From positions 1 to 11,802 of the forward strand of contig VBKQ01000019.1 in NCBI GenBank assembly GCA_005879505.1: a stretch of DNA of 11,802 bases, given 5' to 3'. Below, piece after piece: positions 7,277 to 11,802 of this stretch (its first letter is position 1; each line of letters opens with the position of its first letter). A program made the position numbers and the translations under genes. Below the pieces are notes generated by a model. It was not told the DNA's origin, ran no database searches, and saw only the letters and a program-made list of their open reading frames with translations. The stretch comes from Deltaproteobacteria bacterium. Lineage in GTDB: Bacteria > Myxococcota > Myxococcia > Myxococcales > 40CM-4-68-19.

Positions 7277-9154
7277 ATGGCGGAGCGCTACATCGTCGTC
7301 GGCGGCGGGTTGGCGGGACTGATGACCGTCATCAAGCTCGCCGAGGCGGGCAAGCACGTCGACGTCTTCTCGATCGTACCCGTCAAGCGAAGCCATTCGG
7401 TCTGCGCCCAGGGCGGCATCAACGGCGCAGTGAACACCAAAGGGGAAGGCGACCACCCCGACATCCACGTCAAGGACACGCTCAAGGGCGGCGATTTCCT
7501 CGCCGAGCAGCCTCCGGTGAAGGGGATGTGCTACGCCGCTCCGCAGATCATCTATCTGCTGGACCGGATGGGCGTGCCCTTCAACCGCACCAGCGAGGGG
7601 CTGCTCGACTTCCGCCGCTTCGGCGGCACGCTGCACCACCGCACCGCGTTCGCCGGCGCCTCGACGGGCCAACAACTCCTCTACGCACTCGACGAGCAGG
7701 TGCGCCGCTACGAGCACGACGGGCTGGTGCGCAAGTACGAGTACTGGGAATACCTCTCGTTCATCAAGGACGAGCAGGGCGCCTGCCGGGGGATCGCCGC
7801 GCTCGAGCTGCGGACGATGGAGATCGAGGCATTTGCCGCCGACGCGGTTTGTCTGGCGACCGGAGGTCCCGGAATCGTCTACGGCCGCAGCACCAACAGC
7901 ACCATCAATACCGGCAGCGCCAACGGCCGCTCCTACATGGACGGCGCCATCTACGCGAACGCCGAGTTCGTGCAGGTGCACCCTACGGCCATCCCGGGCG
8001 AGGACAAGCACCGGCTGATGTCCGAATCCGCCCGCGGTGAAGGCGGACGGGTCTGGGTCCCGAAGCAGAAGGGCGACAAGCGCCGCGGCAAAGATATCCC
8101 CGAGAACGAGCGCTGGTATTTTCTCGAGGAGAAGTATCCCCGTTACGGCAACCTCGTCCCGCGCGACGTCGGCTCCCGCGAGATCTTCGCGGTGGTGAAG
8201 GACTTGGGCATGGGCGTCGAAGGACAGGACGCCGTCTATCTCGACGTCTCGCACATCCCCGCCGCCATCCTGGATCGCAAGCTGGGCGGCATCATGGAGA
8301 TCTACGAGAAGTTCCAGGGGGTCGATCCGCGCCACGAGCCGATGAAGATCTTCCCGGCCGTCCACTACTCCATGGGCGGGCTTTGGTGCGATTACGAGGC
8401 GGACGCGAAGAACGACATGGTGCCGGGCAGCCCGCGTCAGCAGAGGACCAACATCCCGGGACTCTACGCCGCAGGCGAGTGCGACTACGCGTACCACGGC
8501 GCCAACCGCCTGGGCGCGAACTCGCTGCTCTCCTGCATCTACGCGGGCATGATCGCCGGTCCGGCGATGATCAGCTACGCGCGCAACAACATGAAGGCGA
8601 AGGGCGACGTCCCTGGGTCGCTGCTCGCGGCCGGCAAGAAGCAGTGGGACGAGCGGTTCAACGCCATCTACAGGATGAGCGGCCCGGAGAATCCGTACGT
8701 GATCGGCCAGCAGATGGGCGATCTGATGATCAAGAGCGCGACGGTGGTGAAGAGCAACGCGCAGCTGGACGTCGCGCTCGGCGAGATCCAGCGGCTCAAG
8801 GAAAGCTGGAAGCGCTGCAACGTGCTCGATACCGGCCGGACAGTGAACCAGAGCGCCGCCTACGTGAACCAGCTCTGGAACATGCTGGAGATCGCCCACC
8901 TGATCCTGAAGGCGTCGCGTCTGCGCGACGAGAGCCGGGGCAGCCACTACAAGCCGGAGTTCGTCCTACCGAAACCGAAGACCGCCAAGCCCACCGACGA
9001 CGCCGAGTTCATGGCGGCATGGAAGGCGCGCAACGATAGGTGGCTGAGGAACAGCATGGGCACCTGGACACCGGAGGGGCCGCGGGTGGAGTTCCAGGAG
9101 CTCCAGAGCCTGAAGAACCCCATTCTCGCGCCGGAGCCCAGGCATTACGATTGA
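7277..9154 (+). CDS. sdhA: Succinate dehydrogenase/fumarate reductase flavoprotein subunit
   Basis: 625 residues; it oxidises succinate to fumarate on the inner face of the membrane as part of complex II. It is of the Bacillus (B) type, judging from its motifs. The FAD fold is at the start (VVGGGLAGL, 7-15). KRSHSVCAQGGINGA carries His40, the position of the covalent FAD link in B. subtilis SdhA. SESARGEGGRVWV carries the catalytic Arg253, and HYSMGGLW carries the substrate His363. LYAAGECDYAYHGANRLGANSLL is a second FAD contact region (about 395-417). The C-terminal helical part (about 490-600) is complete. The ATG follows TGAGGAGA at good spacing; an upstream extension would run through the regulator gene in another frame. 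sdhB starts 4 bases after the stop. No cytochrome b gene precedes it, unlike B. subtilis sdhCAB. Confidence 0.96.
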   Translation: MAERYIVVGGGLAGLMTVIKLAEAGKHVDVFSIVPVKRSHSVCAQGGINGAVNTKGEGDHPDIHVKDTLKGGDFLAEQPPVKGMCYAAPQIIYLLDRMGVPFNRTSEGLLDFRRFGGTLHHRTAFAGASTGQQLLYALDEQVRRYEHDGLVRKYEYWEYLSFIKDEQGACRGIAALELRTMEIEAFAADAVCLATGGPGIVYGRSTNSTINTGSANGRSYMDGAIYANAEFVQVHPTAIPGEDKHRLMSESARGEGGRVWVPKQKGDKRRGKDIPENERWYFLEEKYPRYGNLVPRDVGSREIFAVVKDLGMGVEGQDAVYLDVSHIPAAILDRKLGGIMEIYEKFQGVDPRHEPMKIFPAVHYSMGGLWCDYEADAKNDMVPGSPRQQRTNIPGLYAAGECDYAYHGANRLGANSLLSCIYAGMIAGPAMISYARNNMKAKGDVPGSLLAAGKKQWDERFNAIYRMSGPENPYVIGQQMGDLMIKSATVVKSNAQLDVALGEIQRLKESWKRCNVLDTGRTVNQSAAYVNQLWNMLEIAHLILKASRLRDESRGSHYKPEFVLPKPKTAKPTDDAEFMAAWKARNDRWLRNSMGTWTPEGPRVEFQELQSLKNPILAPEPRHYD

Positions 9155-9158
9155 TGTC

Positions 9159-9938
9159 ATGTCCGACAAGGTCATCGTCAGGATCGAGCGCAGCGACGGA
9201 CCGGGCCATCCCTCGCGATGGGAGGAGTTCCAGGTCGATCGCCGTCCGAACGCCAACGTCATCTCCGTGCTGATGCAGATCCAGCGCAACCCGGTAACCA
9301 CGGAGGGAAAGACGACCACGCCGCCCGCCTGGGACGCCGCCTGCCTCGAGGAGGTGTGCGGATCCTGCACCATGCTGATCAATGGCAAGGTCCGGCAGGC
9401 CTGCTCGGCGTTGATCGACAAGCTCAGCCAGCCCGTCACGCTCCAGCCGATGAAGAAGTTTCCGCTGGTCCGCGACCTCACCGTAGACCGGCAGAAGATG
9501 TTCGACGCGCTCAAGCGCGTGCGGGCCTGGGTGCCGATCGACGGGACCTATGATCTGGGACCCGGTCCCAAGCAGTCTCCAGAAGTCACCGAGCTCCGGT
9601 ACGTTCTCTCCACCTGCATGACGTGCGGCTGCTGCCTGGAGGTATGTCCGCAAGTGGCGCCCGGGACGGCGTTCCTGGGCGCGGCGGCGATCTCGCAGGT
9701 CCGCCTCTTCAACTCGCACCCGACCGGCGCGATGAATGCCAGCGAGAGGTTGCACGGGCTCATGGGCGAGGGTGGCGTGGCGGACTGCGGAAAGGCCGCG
9801 AACTGCGTCGATGCTTGCCCGAAGGGGATCCCGCTCACCTCTTCGATCGCCGACATGGCCCGCGAGACCACCAAGCAGGCCCTGAAGGACTGGTTCCTTC
9901 GCGATGAGCGCAAGGGCGGCGCAGGTCCGGCAGGATAG
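9159..9938 (+). CDS. sdhB: Succinate dehydrogenase/fumarate reductase iron-sulfur subunit
   Basis: 259 residues; it passes electrons from SdhA's FAD to the quinone site of complex II. All three cluster motifs are present. The [2Fe-2S] cluster has C62-x4-C67-x2-C70 and C82 (CLEEVCGSC, then RQAC). The [4Fe-4S] cluster has C153-x2-C156-x2-C159-x3-C163 (CMTCGCCLEVCP), with an extra Cys158 inside it. The [3Fe-4S] cluster ligands are C210, C216 and C220 (CGKAANCVDACPKGIPLT). C163 and C220 precede prolines, as in the family. The CLEEVCGSC and CPKGIPLTSSIA patterns are those of Bacillus-type enzymes. It lies 4 bases after sdhA, in clear operon arrangement; the start codon sits inside a TGATGTCATG context that suggests coupled translation. 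Confidence 0.96.
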   Translation: MSDKVIVRIERSDGPGHPSRWEEFQVDRRPNANVISVLMQIQRNPVTTEGKTTTPPAWDAACLEEVCGSCTMLINGKVRQACSALIDKLSQPVTLQPMKKFPLVRDLTVDRQKMFDALKRVRAWVPIDGTYDLGPGPKQSPEVTELRYVLSTCMTCGCCLEVCPQVAPGTAFLGAAAISQVRLFNSHPTGAMNASERLHGLMGEGGVADCGKAANCVDACPKGIPLTSSIADMARETTKQALKDWFLRDERKGGAGPAG

Positions 9939-10008
9939 CTCGATCCGCCTAAGTAGTCGAAAACAGGCGACTGAATCGTGGGCCTGCGCGGTGCGTCAGA
10001 TAGGTAGC

Positions 10009-10299
10009 ATGGAGCCGCTCATCTACTCAGTCACGACCACAGTAGCGCAAGATGTGCGCGGGCTGGTCTACGCGACGCAGTTCGCGCCGCCGGCTGCTCT
10101 GCTGGAGAAGGATCCGCCCAACTGGCGTTGGCACCTGCCGCTCGGGTTCGTCACCCTCGTAGCTGCGGGGATGCTGCTGATCGCAGCCGGTGGCGTCCAA
10201 TGGCACGTACAGGAGCAGAAGCAGGGCGGCGCGCGGTACCACCGGACGCAGATGCACAAGAAGAAGATCCGCCCGCAGCTGGCGCTGCCGCCGCCGTAA
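10009..10299 (+). CDS. Small single-helix membrane protein of unknown function
   Basis: 96 residues from the ATG at 10009, with a weak AGGT just upstream. The open frame continues back into sdhB from an earlier ATG at 9904, but that part is less protein-like. Residues 1-42 are polar with a proline patch and end in NWRWH. Residues 43-63 form one hydrophobic helix (LPLGFVTLVAAGMLLIAAGGV). Residues 64-96 are basic and Gln/Lys-rich (HKKKIRP) and end in PPP. The positive-inside rule puts the C terminus in the cytoplasm. It lies 70 bases after sdhB, so it could be transcribed with it. One helix is too few for the five-helix SdhC of B-type enzymes. No family recognised. Confidence 0.5.
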   Translation: MEPLIYSVTTTVAQDVRGLVYATQFAPPAALLEKDPPNWRWHLPLGFVTLVAAGMLLIAAGGVQWHVQEQKQGGARYHRTQMHKKKIRPQLALPPP

Positions 10300-10420
10300 C
10301 GGGCCTCTCCGATTTGCTTTTTCCTTCCGCACGGCGCGAGATCGCGCCATGCCGAATCCGATCCTGACGCTGGGGGTCGGCGGCGGAATCGGCCGCATCC
10401 AGCTCGTTCCTCTCGACTGA

Positions 10421-10669
10421 ATGGTCGCCGTCGCCACCGCGCTCGCGATCGCGCTTGCCGCCCCGCAACGAACGCCGCGCTCCGCGGATCTGGTCGCTGC
10501 GCTGCAGACCGCCTGTGCCGGAGAGGATCCGCGGGCCTGCGCCGAGCTGGCGCGCAGGTACCGCGCGGGCGACGGAGTGTCCCGCGACCCGGACGAGAAG
10601 GACGCCTGCACCGCGCTGGCGCTGCAGAAGGGCTGCAGCACCCGCGATGCCTGCAATGTCCGCGAGTGA
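10421..10669 (+). CDS. Small cysteine-rich protein with one Sel1-like repeat, probably exported
   Basis: 82 residues. The first 14 are alanine-rich and hydrophobic (MVAVATALAIALAA), like a weak signal peptide lacking the usual N-terminal charge. Residues 31-65, with ACAGEDPRACAELARRYRAGDGV read in pieces, fit the Sel1 (SLR) pattern 'C--GD--AC--LG--Y--G-GV--D' that is usual in tandem arrays; here only one unit, plus part of a second, is seen. Five cysteines lie in the mature part and could form disulfides. There is no clear ribosome site; a 23-residue frame (10349-10420) ends in a TGA directly before this ATG, so coupled translation is possible. The stop is 3 bases from that of the convergent deacetylase. 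It may be a shortened relic of a longer Sel1 protein. Confidence 0.45.
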   Translation: MVAVATALAIALAAPQRTPRSADLVAALQTACAGEDPRACAELARRYRAGDGVSRDPDEKDACTALALQKGCSTRDACNVRE

Positions 10670-10672
10670 CGC

Positions 10673-11575
10673 TCAACAACCGAAGATGGCGCGCGACTCG
10701 CGCCAGGTGCCCAGGTGGGCATCCACGGAAAGCGAGATCGGCCGCGCGTATCCTCCACCGAGCGTCAGCACCAGCGGGATGCCGCACTGCCGCGCGGCCC
10801 TGGCGACGATTCGATCGCGGGCGTGAAGGCCGTCGAGAGAGACCCTCAAGCGCCCGAGGAGGTCGTGCTCGAGAGGATCGACGCCGGCCTGGAAGAAGAG
10901 GATGTCGGGCCGCGACCTGTCGAGAACCCCGGGCAGATGACACTCCAGCGCTTCGATATATTCGGAATCGCTACAGCCATCGGGCAGCGCCACGTCCAGC
11001 GAAGAGCGCTGCTTCTGGAAGGGGAAGTTCTTCGCCCCGTGCATCGAGAACGTGAAGACGCTCTCGTCGCCGGCGAAGATCGCGGCCGTGCCGTCTCCCT
11101 GGTGCACGTCGAGGTCCACCACCAGCACGCGCTCGATCAGTCCTTCGCGCTGCAGCGCGCGTGCGGCGACGGCGATGTCGTTGAAGACGCAAAAGCCGCT
11201 TCCGCGGTCGGCGGAGGCGTGGTGCGTGCCTCCGGCGAGATTGCCGGAGATTCCCTCCCTGAGCGCGACGAGGGCGGCGGCCACGGTGCCGAAGACGCTC
11301 GCCCGCGATCGCGCGACCAGCGCTTCGCTCCAGGAGAACCCGAGCCTGCGCTGCTCCGCGGGCGCAAGTGTTCCGGAGAAGACCGCGTCCAGGTACTCGG
11401 GGGTGTGGGCGAGGAGCAGCGATGCCCGGTCGATCAATCGGGATTCCTCCAGCTCCTCCGGCGCCAGCACGCCCTCGGCAACGAGACGTTCCCGCAACAG
11501 CCGGTATTTCGGCATGGGGAAGCGGTGTCCCGGTGGAAGTGGCACCTCGTACGTGTCGCAGAAGAAGGCGCGCAC
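10673..11575 (-). CDS. Histone deacetylase/AcuC-family deacetylase (class IV HDAC-like)
   Basis: 300 residues; a zinc-dependent amidohydrolase of the arginase/deacetylase fold. All expected catalytic residues are visible: the His pair in GGTHHA (His118/His119); the zinc ligands Asp156 and His158 in VVDLDVHQGDG; the third ligand Asp233 in FQAGVDPLEHD; and the transition-state Tyr276 in LTLGGGYARP. The GGTHHA...GFCVFNDIA segment and the short length suit HDAC11-like bacterial proteins. The substrate could be acetylated lysine (for instance on acetyl-CoA synthetase, as for AcuC) or a small acetylated amine; the sequence does not decide. The start is GTG at 11573-11575, giving VRAFFCDTYEVPLPPGHRFP, the usual beginning of the family. 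It is convergent with the Sel1-like gene and divergent from the PAS gene. Confidence 0.92.
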   Translation of the reverse strand: MRAFFCDTYEVPLPPGHRFPMPKYRLLRERLVAEGVLAPEELEESRLIDRASLLLAHTPEYLDAVFSGTLAPAEQRRLGFSWSEALVARSRASVFGTVAAALVALREGISGNLAGGTHHASADRGSGFCVFNDIAVAARALQREGLIERVLVVDLDVHQGDGTAAIFAGDESVFTFSMHGAKNFPFQKQRSSLDVALPDGCSDSEYIEALECHLPGVLDRSRPDILFFQAGVDPLEHDLLGRLRVSLDGLHARDRIVARAARQCGIPLVLTLGGGYARPISLSVDAHLGTWRESRAIFGC

Positions 11576-11660
11576 TGCCGGAGCCTAACAGGCCCGGCGG
11601 TGGGATGAAGTCGCGTTGCAGTCCCCCGGTATTCTGACGGTATCGTCTCGTCGAGGCTCG

Positions 11661-11802
11661 ATGCTTCCCGAACACCTTCCCCTTCTGCTCGATCACTGTC
11701 TCGCGGGCCTGTACGTGCTCTCGGGGGAACGCATCGTCTGGGTGAATGCGCGGGCGGCCGAGATGGTCGGCTGCGCGGCCGAGGAGTTGGTGGGCGGCTC
11801 GT
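11661..11802 (+). CDS. N-terminal part of a PAS-domain signalling protein, partial
   Basis: 47 residues are readable before the right edge. After an ATG preceded by GAGG, LLLDHCLAGLYVLSGERIVWVNARAAEMVG and EELVGGS (read in pieces) match the start of a PAS domain: 'L--------G---- -- -I--VN-A---L-G---EEL-G'. Such proteins usually continue into a histidine kinase, a diguanylate cyclase or further PAS domains; the output domain lies outside the window. It diverges from the deacetylase gene across 85 bases, so shared regulation is possible. The PAS start at residue 5 leaves no room for an N-terminal membrane segment. Confidence 0.75.
   Translation, partial: MLPEHLPLLLDHCLAGLYVLSGERIVWVNARAAEMVGCAAEELVGGS

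Noticed and set aside
7244..8947. Minus-strand open frame of 567 codons opposite sdhA
   Set aside because: Antisense shadow of sdhA with the same composition bias; no ribosome site or family pattern.
9955..9975. AGTCG/CGACT inverted repeat after sdhB as a terminator
   Set aside because: Five-bp stem with an eight-base loop and no T-run; likely chance.
10009..10299. The 96-residue membrane protein as a substitute SdhC
   Set aside because: Only one transmembrane helix and no set of helix-embedded histidines for heme; B-type SdhC has five helices.
10349..10420. 23-residue peptide MPNPILTLGVGGGIGRIQLV... as a separate gene
   Set aside because: No clear ribosome site or family; mentioned only because it is in frame with, and abuts, the Sel1-like gene.

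Overview
The window is a GC-rich chromosomal segment with dense, third-position G/C-biased coding on both strands. The gene set includes an NADP isocitrate dehydrogenase of the E. coli type, an LDH-like malate dehydrogenase, a Bacillus-type (B-type) SdhA/SdhB pair, a Ser/Thr-kinase-like leftover, a class IV HDAC-like deacetylase and a PAS protein. This suits a deltaproteobacterium in the broad sense, most likely Myxococcota. That placement is an inference from gene content; no rRNA or other marker gene is present. I see no tRNA, rRNA, CRISPR array, insertion sequence or attachment site, and no stretch over 300 bases without a gene.

Layout. (1) 1-618: the tail of a helix-hairpin-helix-like protein, then a translationally coupled small membrane protein that ends as a truncated Ser/Thr kinase N-lobe. 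(2) 606-3033, minus strand: a three-gene run of acidic-tailed zinc-ribbon protein, BFN/DUF151 protein and pyruvate kinase (pyk). (3) 3202-5542, plus strand: isocitrate dehydrogenase (icd) and malate dehydrogenase (mdh). (4) 5627-6301: a conserved-looking protein of unknown function. (5) 6303-7221: a one-helix membrane microprotein diverging from a CGNR-type transcription regulator. Their shared intergenic region is AT-rich and symmetrical, with two head-to-head TTGACA boxes. (6) 7277-9938: sdhA and sdhB, with no cytochrome b anchor gene (sdhC) beside them. (7) 9939-10669: a one-helix membrane protein and a small cysteine-rich Sel1-like protein. (8) 10673-11575, minus strand: an HDAC/AcuC-family deacetylase. 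(9) 11661-end: the start of a PAS-domain protein.

Functionally this is central carbon metabolism. Pyk feeds pyruvate toward acetyl-CoA; Icd, SdhAB and Mdh are three TCA-cycle steps. The regulator sits directly upstream of sdhAB with no visible terminator between them, so it may be co-transcribed with, and affect, succinate dehydrogenase. I do not see a convincing new multi-gene system. The items most worth a second look are the symmetrical regulator/microprotein promoter region, the missing sdhC, and the kinase remnant cut off at its junction with pyk.
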